64,000 nucleotides of DNA, taken from Arthrobacter sp. P2b (GTDB taxonomy: Bacteria > Actinomycetota > Actinomycetes > Actinomycetales > Micrococcaceae). Where the stretch lies: assembly GCF_900168295.1 (NCBI RefSeq), contig NZ_FVZL01000001.1, forward strand, positions 768,134 through 832,133, given 5' to 3'. The translations under genes were made by a program, and so were the position numbers. Below the pieces are notes generated by a model. The model saw nothing but the letters and a program-made list of their open reading frames with translations. It had not been told where the DNA came from and made no database searches. Positions 1 through 8,433 of this stretch are shown here, piece by piece. The stretch's first letter is position 1, and every line of letters starts with the position of its first letter.

Positions 1-748
1 GGCGCCAGCTCGTCTTGAAGACGCGGCCCAGCGGCAGCTTGGCCACCTCGTTGGACTCGAGGACCTTGGTGAAGGCGGGCGTCTCGATGAGCTTGAGGCG
101 GACGTAGAGGCCGATGATCACCATAACGGCACTGAGCAGGAACGGCACGCGCCAGCCCCAGGCCTGGAAGTCAGCCGGCGACAGGGCGTAGCTGAAGACA
201 AGGAAGATGACGTTCGCGATGATGAAACCGATCGGCGCGCCCAGCTGCGGGAAGGTTCCGTAGATGGCCCGCTTGTTGGCCGGCGCGTTCTCGGTGGCCA
301 GCAGGGCGGCCCCGCTCCATTCGCCACCCAGTGCCAGGCCCTGGGCGAACCGCATGACCACCAGCAGGGCCGGAGCCCAGAATTCCCAGCCCGGCACCAG
401 CGCGGTGGGCAGGCAGCCGATCAGGAAGGTGGCGATACCCATTGTCAGCAGCGAGGCCACCAGGGTGCCTTTGCGGCCGAACTTGTCGCCGAAGTGCCCG
501 AAGACGATGGAGCCGAGCGGGCGGGCGATGAAGGCAACGCCGAACACTGCGAAGGAGCTCAGCAGCTGGGTTGTCTCGTTCTGGTTGGGGAAGAACAGCT
601 GCGGGAACACGAGCACCGCGGCAGTGGCATAGACGTAGAAGTCGTAAAACTCGACCGTGGTGCCGATCAGGCTGGCAACGATCACGCGGCCGCGCGAGTT
701 CACCGGCTGGGGCGAACCGGGCACCGTGGACGTATCGGTGGATGACAT
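1..748 (-). CDS. MHS-family MFS transporter, N-terminal part (runs off window)
   Basis: This is the first 249 codons of a membrane symporter; the 3' end lies outside the window. The protein starts MSSTDTSTVPG. It shows the metabolite:H+ symporter signature VEFYDFYVY near residues 32-40 and the MFS loop motif GHFGDKFGRKG near residues 84-93, followed by several hydrophobic helices. These identify the ProP/ShiA/KgtP branch, which imports organic acids or betaines with protons. The substrate cannot be read from the sequence. It is divergent from narK, and no shared function is implied. The start at 748 follows a weak purine-rich GCGAAAG. A good promoter lies about 65-95 nt upstream of the start. 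Confidence 0.85.
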   Translation of the reverse strand, partial: MSSTDTSTVPGSPQPVNSRGRVIVASLIGTTVEFYDFYVYATAAVLVFPQLFFPNQNETTQLLSSFAVFGVAFIARPLGSIVFGHFGDKFGRKGTLVASLLTMGIATFLIGCLPTALVPGWEFWAPALLVVMRFAQGLALGGEWSGAALLATENAPANKRAIYGTFPQLGAPIGFIIANVIFLVFSYALSPADFQAWGWRVPFLLSAVMVIIGLYVRLKLIETPAFTKVLESNEVAKLPLGRVFKTSWR

Positions 749-813
749 AGGTAAACGCTTTCGCTAGAACCGGCCGGAGGCTGGCATTGCCCCCGGCTCG
801 AAATAGTTAGAGT

Positions 814-867
814 TCAATATTAGTTCCCGCGGTCCAGTCAATGGACGAAAGGTCCAGCATGCGGACC
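814..867 (-). promoter_or_regulatory. Promoter of the MHS transporter with two tandem dyads
   Basis: On the minus strand a -35 TTGACT (841-836) and a -10 TATTGA (819-814) are 16 nt apart and point at the MHS gene. Two similar imperfect palindromes of the form GGTCC-N7-GGAC(C) start at 831 and 851, exactly 20 bp apart. The first covers the -35 box. This is the arrangement expected for a repressor or activator binding two successive sites on one DNA face. The binding protein is unknown. Confidence 0.5.
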
Positions 868-937
868 TGTGCCGTGTGTCTCATTTTTGCCACCCTACTC
901 CTGCCTAACGGCTGCCAAAAGGCGCCGATAGGCAAAT

Positions 938-991
938 GTCACAGCCCGTTAACATACGGCGTCGGTCCGTGAAACGCGCCCTACCTACCGT
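938..991 (+). promoter_or_regulatory. GlnR-box-like array and -10 of the narK operon
   Basis: Half-sites lie on an exact 11-bp grid: GTCAC at 938, TTAAC at 949, CGTCG (poor) at 960 and GAAAC at 971. GAAAC is followed, after exactly 10 nt, by TACCGT (986-991) as the likely -10. The grid extends upstream to CTAAC at 905. The known GlnR operator is gTnAC-n6-GaAAC repeated. The first and last sites fit well and the third does not. The same geometry occurs at nirB, nirD and the 16854 gene. Confidence 0.6.
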
Positions 992-1024
992 GGAGGAACA
1001 ACATCCCCCCGAAGGAGGTAACCC

Positions 1025-2500
1025 GTGACTGTTGACCGCACCGCTGATGCCGGCACCGGCAATTCCCTGGACCTTGACGATGCACAGGCCCCGGAAACCG
1101 TTGCCGCATCCGCCAGCGCACAGCCCGGCTCTACCCGCACCACAGACGCCCCCGTCCTTGAATTCCGCCCCGGCCGCTGGATCGCCAACTGGGATGCCGA
1201 GAACAAGGAACAGTGGGAATCCGCCGGCCGCACCATCGCCCGCCGCAACCTGAACTGGTCCATCTTCGCCGAATTCCTCGGCTTCGTCGTCTGGCAGCTC
1301 TGGTCCATCGTGGTGGTCCAGCTCCCCGCAGCCGGGTTCACCTTCACCACGTCGGAAATCTTCTGGCTCATCTCGATGCCCAGCCTGGTGGGCGCGACGC
1401 TCCGCATCCCTTACACCTTCATGGTCCCCCGCTTCGGCGGCCGCAACTGGACCATCGTCTCCGCCCTGCTGCTCCTGATCCCCTCCGTCGGCCTGGCACT
1501 CTGCGTCTCCAACCCGGAAACGCCGTTCGGCGTCATGCTGCTCGTAGCAGCCCTGGCGGGCTTCGGCGGCGGCAACTTCGCCAGCTCCATGGCAAACATC
1601 ACGTTCTTCTACCCCGCCCGTGAAAAGGGCTGGGCCCTGGGCCTGAACGCCGCCGGCGGAAACATGGGGGCCGCCGTCGCGCAGCTCGCCGTGCCCATTG
1701 CCATCACCCTGCTGGCCGCCGGGACCGTCAACCTGCCCCTGGCCGGCTGGATGTGGGTTCCGCTGATCCTGATCGCGGCGTTCGGCGCCTACAAGTTCAT
1801 GGACAACCTCACCAGCGCCAAGGGCGACATCGCCGGTTCGGTGGCCGCCATCAAGGAACCGCACCTGTGGATCATGGCGCTGCTCTACATCGGCACGTTC
1901 GGCTCCTTCATCGGCTTCGCCGGTGTGTTCCCCAAGCTCATCAAGGACTACTTCCCCGAGTTCTCCTCCATCGGCGTCGGAACCGTTGCCCTCTCACTCG
2001 CCTTCCTCGGCCCCCTGGTCGGCTCGCTGGCCCGCCCCTACGGCGGACGCATGGCAGACCGCATGGGCGGCGCGCGGATGACGGTGGCAGCCTTTGCCTC
2101 CATGGCCGTGATCACGCTGACCATGATCTGGACCCTGCCGCTGAAGAACTTCTGGCTCTTCCTGGTCCTGTTCCTGATGCTGTTCACCGCCAGCGGCTTC
2201 GGAAACGGAGCAACCTACCGCATGATCCCAGTCATCTTCGCCACCTCCAGCCGCGCCGCCCGCAAGGGTGCAAGCTCTGTGGCAACCCAGCGGCTGGCGT
2301 CCTCGGCCCTCGGCCTGATCTCCGCGATCGGTGCCTACGGCGGATTCGTCATCCCGCAGGTCCTGAACGCCTCCAACACGGCCAGCGGCTCCTACACACC
2401 GGCCTTCTACGGCTTCGTTGGGGCATACGTCCTGATGCTGGCTGTCTGCTGGTTCTGCTACATCCGCAACGCCAACCGAAATGCGATGGGACACGTCTAA
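1025..2500 (+). CDS. narK: Nitrate/nitrite transporter NarK
   Basis: A 491-residue, 12-helix MFS permease that imports nitrate (and may exchange nitrite) across the plasma membrane for assimilation. The NarK signature is clear: residues about 178-215 carry GFGGGNFASSM, then ALGLNAAGGNMG, and the second half has GFGNGATYRMIP. The first roughly 60 residues are a hydrophilic extension. The GTG start at 1025 follows a strong AAGGAGGT (1012-1019). It is the first gene of an operon with the nitrate reductase: the next ATG is 1 nt after this stop. The likely nitrogen-controlled promoter is at 938-991. Confidence 0.93.
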   Translation: MTVDRTADAGTGNSLDLDDAQAPETVAASASAQPGSTRTTDAPVLEFRPGRWIANWDAENKEQWESAGRTIARRNLNWSIFAEFLGFVVWQLWSIVVVQLPAAGFTFTTSEIFWLISMPSLVGATLRIPYTFMVPRFGGRNWTIVSALLLLIPSVGLALCVSNPETPFGVMLLVAALAGFGGGNFASSMANITFFYPAREKGWALGLNAAGGNMGAAVAQLAVPIAITLLAAGTVNLPLAGWMWVPLILIAAFGAYKFMDNLTSAKGDIAGSVAAIKEPHLWIMALLYIGTFGSFIGFAGVFPKLIKDYFPEFSSIGVGTVALSLAFLGPLVGSLARPYGGRMADRMGGARMTVAAFASMAVITLTMIWTLPLKNFWLFLVLFLMLFTASGFGNGATYRMIPVIFATSSRAARKGASSVATQRLASSALGLISAIGAYGGFVIPQVLNASNTASGSYTPAFYGFVGAYVLMLAVCWFCYIRNANRNAMGHV

Positions 2501-2501
2501 C

Positions 2502-4730
2502 ATGACCAAAAGCGCCGACACGCACTGCCCTTACTGCGCCCTGCAGTGCGCCATGACGCTCACGTCTCCAGCGGAACTGGCCCCGGCTACCCAGCCGGGG
2601 CCAGTCCCCGTGACTGCACTGCCTGCCCCGGCGTCCCCCGCCGCGGCTCCCGCTGCCCCTGCCGCCCTCCTCGAGGTCCAGGGACGCGACTTCCCCACCA
2701 ACCGCGGCGGGCTGTGCCGCAAGGGCTGGACCTCCGCAACGCTGCTCAACCACCCGGGCAGGATCACCGAGCCCCTGCTGAAAGGCCCGGACGGCGTCCA
2801 CCGCCCCATCAGCTGGGAGCACGCCTTGGACCTCGCCGTGTCCGCCGTGAAGGATGCCCGCGCACGCTACGGTGCGGACGCCGTCGGCGTTTTTGGCGGC
2901 GGCGGCCTCACCAACGAGAAGGCCTACATGCTGGGCAAATTTGCCCGGCTGGCCCTCGGCACGTCCCGCATCGACTACAACGGCCGCTTCTGCATGTCCT
3001 CAGCCGCCGCCGCCGGGATGCGGGCCTTCGGCGTGGACCGCGGCCTCCCCTTCCCGCTGGAGGCCCTGGACACCGCCTCCACCATCATGATGCTCGGTTC
3101 CAACGTGGCCGAAACCATGCCGCCCTTCGTGCAGCACCTCAAGGGAACGCGCGACGCCGGCGGGCTGATCGTGGTGGATCCCCGCCGCTCCGCCACCGCG
3201 GCCTTCACGTCCGACGGCGGCGGCCTCCACCTCCAGCCCCTGCCGGGCACCGACCTCACCCTGCTGCTGGGCATCTCCCACGTGGTCATCCACGAGAACC
3301 TGGTGGACACTGCCTTTATCGAGGAGCGCACCTCGGGCTACAGCGCCGTAGTCCGCAGCGTCAACTCCTTCTGGCCCGAACGCGTCCAGTCCCTCACCGG
3401 CGTCCCGGCCGAACTCATCCGGGAAACCGCCCGCCGGCTGGCCGCCGGAGCCCGCCAAGGCGGCAGCTACATCCTTACCGGCCGGGGCGTGGAACAGCAC
3501 ATCGACGGCACCGACACCGCCACCGCCGCCATCAACCTCAGCCTCCTGCTGGGCCTGCCGGGCTCTGCCCGCAGCGGCTACGGCACGCTCACCGGCCAGG
3601 GCAACGGCCAGGGCGGCCGCGAGCACGGCCAGAAGGCGGACCAGCTGCCCGGCTACCGCAAGATCACCGATCCCGCCGCCCGCGCCCATGTGGCCGGAGT
3701 GTGGGGCGTCCCGGAAGAACTGATCCCGGGGCCCGGGCTGCCGGCCGTACAGCTCCTGAAGTCCCTGGGAAAGCCCGACGGCGTCCGCTGCCTTTTTGTC
3801 CACGCCTCCAACATCGCGGTGGCCTCCCCCGACGCCAACGCCGTAATCGACGGCCTGCGCAGCCTGGACTTCCTGATGGTCTGCGACTTCTTTATGTCCG
3901 AGACCGCCGCCGAGGCCGACCTTATCCTTCCCGTCCTCCAGTGGGCCGAGGAGGAGGGCACGCTGACCAACCTCGAAGGCCGCGTCCTGCGCCGCCGCCG
4001 CGCCCTGACACCGCCGGCCGGAGCCCGCAGCGAACTGTGGATCATGGCACGCCTGGCGGAGGCCCTCGACGCCCCCTCCAGCTACAGTGAAGACCCGGAA
4101 ACCGTCTTCGAGGAACTCCGGCTGGCCTCCGCCGGCGGGCTCGCCGACTACTCCGGAATCGACTACGCCATGCTCGACCGGGGAGAGGCCGCCTACTGGC
4201 CCTACCCCGCGGGCAGCACCGGAACGCCGAGGCTGTTCCAGGACCGCTTTGCGCACCCCGACGGCAAAGCCGTGATGACCCCGGTGACGCCGCGCCGCCG
4301 TCGTACCCCCGCTGCCAATCCGGACCCGGCCGCGAAAACCATGACCCTCATCACCGGCCGCCTCCTGGAGCACTACCAGTCCGGCGCCCAGACGCGCCGG
4401 GTGACCGAACTCCTGGCGTCACAGCCGGAAGCGCAGATGCAGATCCATCCGGCGGCAGCGGAAGCGATGGGTATCACCGCCGGTTCCCTGGTGTCCTTGG
4501 CCAACGAGCGCGGCGAGGTGGTGTGCCGGGCCGAGCTGAGCACGGCCATCCGCCCCGAGACGGTCTTCCTGCCCTTCCACTTCCCCGAACTCGAAAGCGC
4601 CAACCGCCTGACGGAGGCCGCCACGGACCCCGTTTCCGGGATGCCCGAGTTCAAGTTCAACAAGGTTTGGGTCCGGCCGGTGGCCGTTCCCCTTTCCAGC
4701 AACGTGCTTCAAACGACGGAGGCCTCATGA
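2502..4730 (+). CDS. nasA: Assimilatory nitrate reductase catalytic subunit (molybdopterin oxidoreductase)
   Basis: A 742-residue cytoplasmic Mo-bis-MGD enzyme reducing nitrate to nitrite. The N-terminal [4Fe-4S] ligands are Cys9, Cys12, Cys16 and Cys72 (HCPYCALQC, then GGLCRKGW). The molybdopterin-binding body follows, with a C-terminal molydopterin-dinucleotide domain containing the segment LITGRLLEHYQSG. A roughly 45-residue Ala/Pro-rich, low-complexity insert separates the third and fourth cysteines. I chose ATG 2502, one nt after the narK stop; the ATG at 2481 would overlap narK by 20 nt and add residues before the conserved start. There is no C-terminal [2Fe-2S] domain; that function is on the next gene, whose ATG overlaps this stop. 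Confidence 0.9.
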   Translation: MTKSADTHCPYCALQCAMTLTSPAELAPATQPGPVPVTALPAPASPAAAPAAPAALLEVQGRDFPTNRGGLCRKGWTSATLLNHPGRITEPLLKGPDGVHRPISWEHALDLAVSAVKDARARYGADAVGVFGGGGLTNEKAYMLGKFARLALGTSRIDYNGRFCMSSAAAAGMRAFGVDRGLPFPLEALDTASTIMMLGSNVAETMPPFVQHLKGTRDAGGLIVVDPRRSATAAFTSDGGGLHLQPLPGTDLTLLLGISHVVIHENLVDTAFIEERTSGYSAVVRSVNSFWPERVQSLTGVPAELIRETARRLAAGARQGGSYILTGRGVEQHIDGTDTATAAINLSLLLGLPGSARSGYGTLTGQGNGQGGREHGQKADQLPGYRKITDPAARAHVAGVWGVPEELIPGPGLPAVQLLKSLGKPDGVRCLFVHASNIAVASPDANAVIDGLRSLDFLMVCDFFMSETAAEADLILPVLQWAEEEGTLTNLEGRVLRRRRALTPPAGARSELWIMARLAEALDAPSSYSEDPETVFEELRLASAGGLADYSGIDYAMLDRGEAAYWPYPAGSTGTPRLFQDRFAHPDGKAVMTPVTPRRRRTPAANPDPAAKTMTLITGRLLEHYQSGAQTRRVTELLASQPEAQMQIHPAAAEAMGITAGSLVSLANERGEVVCRAELSTAIRPETVFLPFHFPELESANRLTEAATDPVSGMPEFKFNKVWVRPVAVPLSSNVLQTTEAS

Positions 4731-6289
4731 ACGAGCAGATTGTCATTGTGGGATTCGGCCCGGTGGCGGCCCGGCTGGTGGACGAGCTGCTGCCGGCCGT
4801 ACGCGCCGGACACGCCCGCCTGACGGTGGTCGGAGAAGAAGCCGAAGCCGCGTACAACCGCGTCCTCGTGGCCGATCTCGGGGTGGGACGCACCACCGCC
4901 GACGCGCTGGCACTCTCCGACGCAGACGCACTGGCCGCCGACGGTGTTGACGTCCGCCTGGGCGTCCGCGTCCGCCGCGTGGACCGCGCCCGGCAGCAGG
5001 TCCTCCTGTCCGACGGTTCCACCGCCCATTACGACCGGCTGGTCTTCGCCACCGGTTCCCGTCCGGTGATCCCCAACCTCACCGGCATCAACCCCGATCC
5101 CTCCTCCCCTGTCCTTCCGGCGGGTGTGACGGCGCTGCGGGACCTCCGCGACGCGGATGTGCTGCGGCAGGCCGTGGACGGCGGCAAGCGCGTGGTGGTC
5201 CTGGGCGGCGGCGTCCTGGGCCTGGAGACGGCCCTCGCCGCGGCCGAGGAAGGTGCCACCGTTACCGTTGTGCACAACGGCCCGCACCCGCTGGGACGCA
5301 ACATCGACCGCGGCGGCGGGGCCGTCCTGGCCGCAGGGCTGCGGCGCTGCGGCGTCCGGATGGCCGGCAACGCGCGGTCCACCGGGGTTGAGCACAACGC
5401 CCCCGACGGCGGCTTCTCGGCTCTGCTGCTTGACGACGGTTCGGCGATTGACGGGGACCTCCTGGTCATCTCGTGCGGGGTTCGACCCCGCACCGAACTC
5501 GCCGAAGGCTGCGGACTGTCCACATCCGCCGGGATCCTGGTGGACCACCGGCTCCGGGCGCATCACGAGCCGCACATATTTGCCATCGGCGACTGCGCGG
5601 AGGTTCTCTGCCCGGATCCGGAGTGTGCAGCCTGCCGCAACGCGAAGGGCCCCTCCGGCCTGGTGGGGCCGGGCTGGCGCCAGGCTGAATGGCTGGGTGA
5701 GTACCTGGGCCTCCTCGCTGCAGGCGCCGTGGAGGACGCTGACCTGCTGCCGGAACTGCCTGCTGAGCAGCCCGGCGTGATCGTCCTCAAGGCGCGCGGC
5801 ATGAACATGGCAGTGGCCGGGGACAACAGCGCCGAGCCGTGGGACGAGGAAGTCCTGACTGCGGGTGCAGTGAACGGGCGGCCACGCCTGCAGATCGCCC
5901 AGTGGGCGGATCCGGAGCACGGCCGCTACGTGAAGATGACCACCCGCGGCGGCGTGCTGGAAGGCCTGGTGTCGGTGGGAATGCCGCGCACGGCGGCCGA
6001 GCTGGTGGGGCTCTTCGAGCGTTCCGCCGAGCTGCCCGCGGACCGGTCACTGCTCCTGCGCCTCGATGGGCCGGACGGGCTGCCCGGTGCCGGGGCTGCC
6101 GACCCGCAGAGCACCGTTTGCCGGTGCGCAGGCGTCAGCGGGGCGGCGATCCAGGGAGCGGTCGAGGACGGCTGCTCCACCGTTTCCGAGGTATCCAAGG
6201 CAACCCGTGCCGGCACCGGCTGCGGCGGCTGCCACGAAGACATCAAGGGGCTCATCGAAAAACACTTCCGGGCGGTCTCGACCGCCTAA
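4727..6289 (+). CDS. nasB: Nitrate reductase electron-transfer subunit: FAD oxidoreductase with BFD [2Fe-2S] domain
   Basis: A 520-residue NAD(P)H-dependent flavoprotein. The FAD motif is VIVGFGPVAARL at the N-terminus, the NAD motif VVLGGGVLGLETALAA lies mid-protein, and the second FAD motif is IFAIGDCAE. A BFD-like [2Fe-2S] domain follows near residues 465-502 (Cys465, Cys467, Cys499, Cys502). By analogy with Bacillus NasB it should pass electrons from NAD(P)H to the molybdenum subunit. The ATGA overlap with the preceding stop supports the start and indicates translational coupling. An extra Cys cluster (CPDPECAAC) near residue 300 is unusual and could be structural. The name is by analogy; the family call is firm. 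Confidence 0.82.
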   Translation: MNEQIVIVGFGPVAARLVDELLPAVRAGHARLTVVGEEAEAAYNRVLVADLGVGRTTADALALSDADALAADGVDVRLGVRVRRVDRARQQVLLSDGSTAHYDRLVFATGSRPVIPNLTGINPDPSSPVLPAGVTALRDLRDADVLRQAVDGGKRVVVLGGGVLGLETALAAAEEGATVTVVHNGPHPLGRNIDRGGGAVLAAGLRRCGVRMAGNARSTGVEHNAPDGGFSALLLDDGSAIDGDLLVISCGVRPRTELAEGCGLSTSAGILVDHRLRAHHEPHIFAIGDCAEVLCPDPECAACRNAKGPSGLVGPGWRQAEWLGEYLGLLAAGAVEDADLLPELPAEQPGVIVLKARGMNMAVAGDNSAEPWDEEVLTAGAVNGRPRLQIAQWADPEHGRYVKMTTRGGVLEGLVSVGMPRTAAELVGLFERSAELPADRSLLLRLDGPDGLPGAGAADPQSTVCRCAGVSGAAIQGAVEDGCSTVSEVSKATRAGTGCGGCHEDIKGLIEKHFRAVSTA

Positions 6290-6328
6290 CCAAGCCCCCA
6301 GCGGCTGAGCCTGGCGAAACCGCGGCTC

Positions 6329-6514
6329 TTACGCCGGAGCCTTTGGAATGATGATCCACAGCGCGATGTAGACCAGCTCGCCGATTCCCACCAGGCCGAA
6401 GATCACGAAGCCCAGCCTGACCAGGAATTTGGGGAGGCCGAACCGGGCAGAAAGGGCCGCGCAGACCCCGCCGATCATCTTTCCGCGGCGGGGCCGCTCA
6501 AGTGCCATTGACAC
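6329..6514 (-). CDS. PspC-domain small membrane protein
   Basis: A 61-residue protein that is almost entirely one PspC domain: a basic amphipathic N-terminus (LERPRRGKMIGGVCAALSAR), a short turn, then one hydrophobic helix (VRLGFVIFGLVGIGELVYIALW) and PKAPA. PspC-like proteins sit in the membrane and are linked to envelope-stress responses, but short actinobacterial forms have no fixed role. A second Met at codon 3 is an alternative start. It is convergent with the nitrate operon and follows the 85-residue gene on the same strand with a 9-nt gap, so the two may be co-transcribed. Confidence 0.8.
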   Translation of the reverse strand: MSMALERPRRGKMIGGVCAALSARFGLPKFLVRLGFVIFGLVGIGELVYIALWIIIPKAPA

Positions 6515-6523
6515 GGGCCCGCC

Positions 6524-6781
6524 CTACCCTTCAGCCCGTGCTTCGTCGGCGGCGAGCTCGCCGCCGGCCACTGCCTCGGCGTACTTCGTGAGGTCCGGTC
6601 CGGGCTGGAAGTCCACGAACTGGTCCTTCAACTTCTCGAACAGGAACTTGTACACCTCGTCCTTGTCCTTGCCGGCCAGGGACGATGCTGCTTCCCGGAC
6701 TGCTTCCTGCAACGCCCGGTCGGCGTCCAGCAGGATTTTCTCGCGTGCCTGCTCGTTCCATATAACGTCCTGCAGATCCAT
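6524..6781 (-). CDS. Conserved hypothetical protein, 85 aa
   Basis: I do not recognise a named domain. The protein is acidic, soluble and mostly helical: MDLQDVIWNEQAREKILLD, then a heptad-like stretch, KDEVYKFLFEKLKDQFVDFQPG and an acidic tail. The regular charge pattern and codon use look real. An upstream purine-rich AGGAGACTCCC precedes the ATG at 6781. It lies directly upstream of the PspC gene on the same strand. Confidence 0.65.
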   Translation of the reverse strand: MDLQDVIWNEQAREKILLDADRALQEAVREAASSLAGKDKDEVYKFLFEKLKDQFVDFQPGPDLTKYAEAVAGGELAADEARAEG

Positions 6782-6816
6782 GGGAGTCTCCTTGCGTTGA
6801 CGGCTGATGCAGGGAC

Positions 6817-6848
6817 GGCCGGGAAATTCCCTGATGAAATTCCCGGCC
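6817..6848 (-). terminator. Hairpin downstream of lpdA
   Basis: GGCCGGGAA pairs with TTCCCGGCC (9 bp, GC-rich), extended outward by GGAC/GTCC with one bulge. It lies between the lpdA stop and the 85-aa gene. There is no U-run, so it may be a weak or Rho-assisted terminator. Confidence 0.45.
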
Positions 6849-6914
6849 GGTCCTTGAAGGAGTCTATGCAGGTGGCGTGCGAAGGGTCCAGACCTTCACA
6901 CAGGCGCCTTTGGG

Positions 6915-8330
6915 CTACAGGTGCACGTGCAGGCGCCGCGCCGCTTCGGAGATGGACCCGGTCAGCGACGGGTACACGGTGAACGTGCTGGCGACGTCAT
7001 CCACATGCAGCTTCTGCTTGACCGCGATGGAGATGGGGAAGATCAGCTCCGAGGCGTTGGGGCCCACCACAACGCCGCCGATGACGGTGCCGGAACCCTT
7101 ACGGGCGAAGATCTTGACGAAGCCGTCCCGGGCGTTGCGCATCTTTGCCCGGGCGTTGCTGCGCATTGAAAGCTTCACGACGTCACCCTGGTACTTGCCG
7201 GAATCGATGTCAGCTTCCGAGACGCCCACGTTGGCGATCTCCGGGGAGGTGAAAATGTTCGAAGCCACCTGGTGCAGTTTGAGGGGTGTTACCACGTCGC
7301 CCATGAAGTGCGCGACGGCGATCCTGCCTTGCATGGCGGCCACGGAGGCCAGCGGCAGGACGCCGGTGCAGTCGCCCGCGGCGTAGATGTTCGGCGCCGA
7401 CGTGCGGGAGACGCCGTCCACCTTGATGTGGCCGCTCTCGCTGAGCGCCACTCCGGCTTCCTCCAGGCCAATGCCGGCGGTGTTGGGAATGGATCCGAGG
7501 CAGAGCAGGCAGTGGCTGCCGGTCACCTTGGTGCCGTCGCCCAGGGTGACCACTACGCCGTCGTCGGTCCGTTCCACGGCCTCCGCGCGCGAGCGGGACA
7601 GGACCCGGACGCCGCGGCGTTCGAACACTTCCTCCAGCACGACCGCCGCGTCGACGTCCGAACCGGGAAGCACCCGGTCACGGCTGGAAATCAGCGTCAC
7701 CTTCGAGCCGAGGCCGTTGTACGCGGAAGCAAATTCGGCGCCGGTCACACCGGAGCCCACCACAATCAGGTCCTCGGGCAGCTCATCCAGGTTGTAGATC
7801 TGCGTCCAGTTGAGGATGCGTTCGCCGTCCGGCCGTGCGGTGGGCAGCTCACGCGGGTGCGCGCCAACGGCCAGCAGAATGGTGTCCGCCTCCACGATCT
7901 CCGTGCCGTCCACCGTGAGGACCTCGATGGTGTGGTTGTCCAGCAGGCGGCCCGACCCGGCAAGGATGCGCACGCCCTGGATCTCCAGGCCATCGTGAAT
8001 GTCCTTGGACTGGCTGCGGGCAAGGTTAAGCAGGCGGTCGTTGATGTGCTTGAGGTCCGCCCGCATCACCGGTACAAAGTCGCCGCCGTCGACGTCGAAC
8101 TTCACGCCCAGCTCGCCCGCCTCGGCGACGCGGGTCATCAGGTCCGCCGTGGCGATCAGGGTCTTGGACGGCACCACGTCGGTGAGCACGGCGGATCCGC
8201 CCAGCCCGGCGCGTTCGATGATGGTGACCTGCGCCCCCAGCGAGGCGGCCACCATGGCGGCTTCGTACCCGCCCGGACCACCTCCCAGGATTGCGATCCG
8301 GGGCGAACTGAAATCTGGATGCGTAGTCAC
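6915..8330 (-). CDS. lpdA: NAD(P)H-quinone dehydrogenase, LpdA-type flavoprotein
   Basis: A 471-residue member of the pyridine nucleotide-disulfide oxidoreductase fold. It has the FAD motif AILGGGPGGYEAA, the NAD motif VVGSGVTGAEFASA, the second FAD motif IYAAGDCTG and a C-terminal dimerisation domain. In true lipoamide dehydrogenases the segment after the FAD motif has CxxxxC. Here it reads GGSAVLTDVVPSKTLI, so both redox cysteines are missing. This matches the actinobacterial LpdA (Rv3303c) group, which reduces quinones rather than disulfides. It is divergent from the purine phosphorylase gene, with about 100 nt between the starts. Confidence 0.88.
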   Translation of the reverse strand: MTTHPDFSSPRIAILGGGPGGYEAAMVAASLGAQVTIIERAGLGGSAVLTDVVPSKTLIATADLMTRVAEAGELGVKFDVDGGDFVPVMRADLKHINDRLLNLARSQSKDIHDGLEIQGVRILAGSGRLLDNHTIEVLTVDGTEIVEADTILLAVGAHPRELPTARPDGERILNWTQIYNLDELPEDLIVVGSGVTGAEFASAYNGLGSKVTLISSRDRVLPGSDVDAAVVLEEVFERRGVRVLSRSRAEAVERTDDGVVVTLGDGTKVTGSHCLLCLGSIPNTAGIGLEEAGVALSESGHIKVDGVSRTSAPNIYAAGDCTGVLPLASVAAMQGRIAVAHFMGDVVTPLKLHQVASNIFTSPEIANVGVSEADIDSGKYQGDVVKLSMRSNARAKMRNARDGFVKIFARKGSGTVIGGVVVGPNASELIFPISIAVKQKLHVDDVASTFTVYPSLTGSISEAARRLHVHL

Positions 8331-8433
8331 AATGAATCATTCTCGCTTATCCCCGCCGCAGCACCAAGAATTTCCGGCGCCGGCGGAACGGCGTGTACTG
8401 GGCGCACCAGGGGCGGCAGGATAACTTGTACCA

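Noticed and set aside
3000..4373. A 457-codon minus-strand frame opposite the nitrate reductase
   Set aside because: It is a GC-rich shadow with glycine/alanine runs and no recognisable domain; the plus strand encodes a complete molybdenum enzyme.
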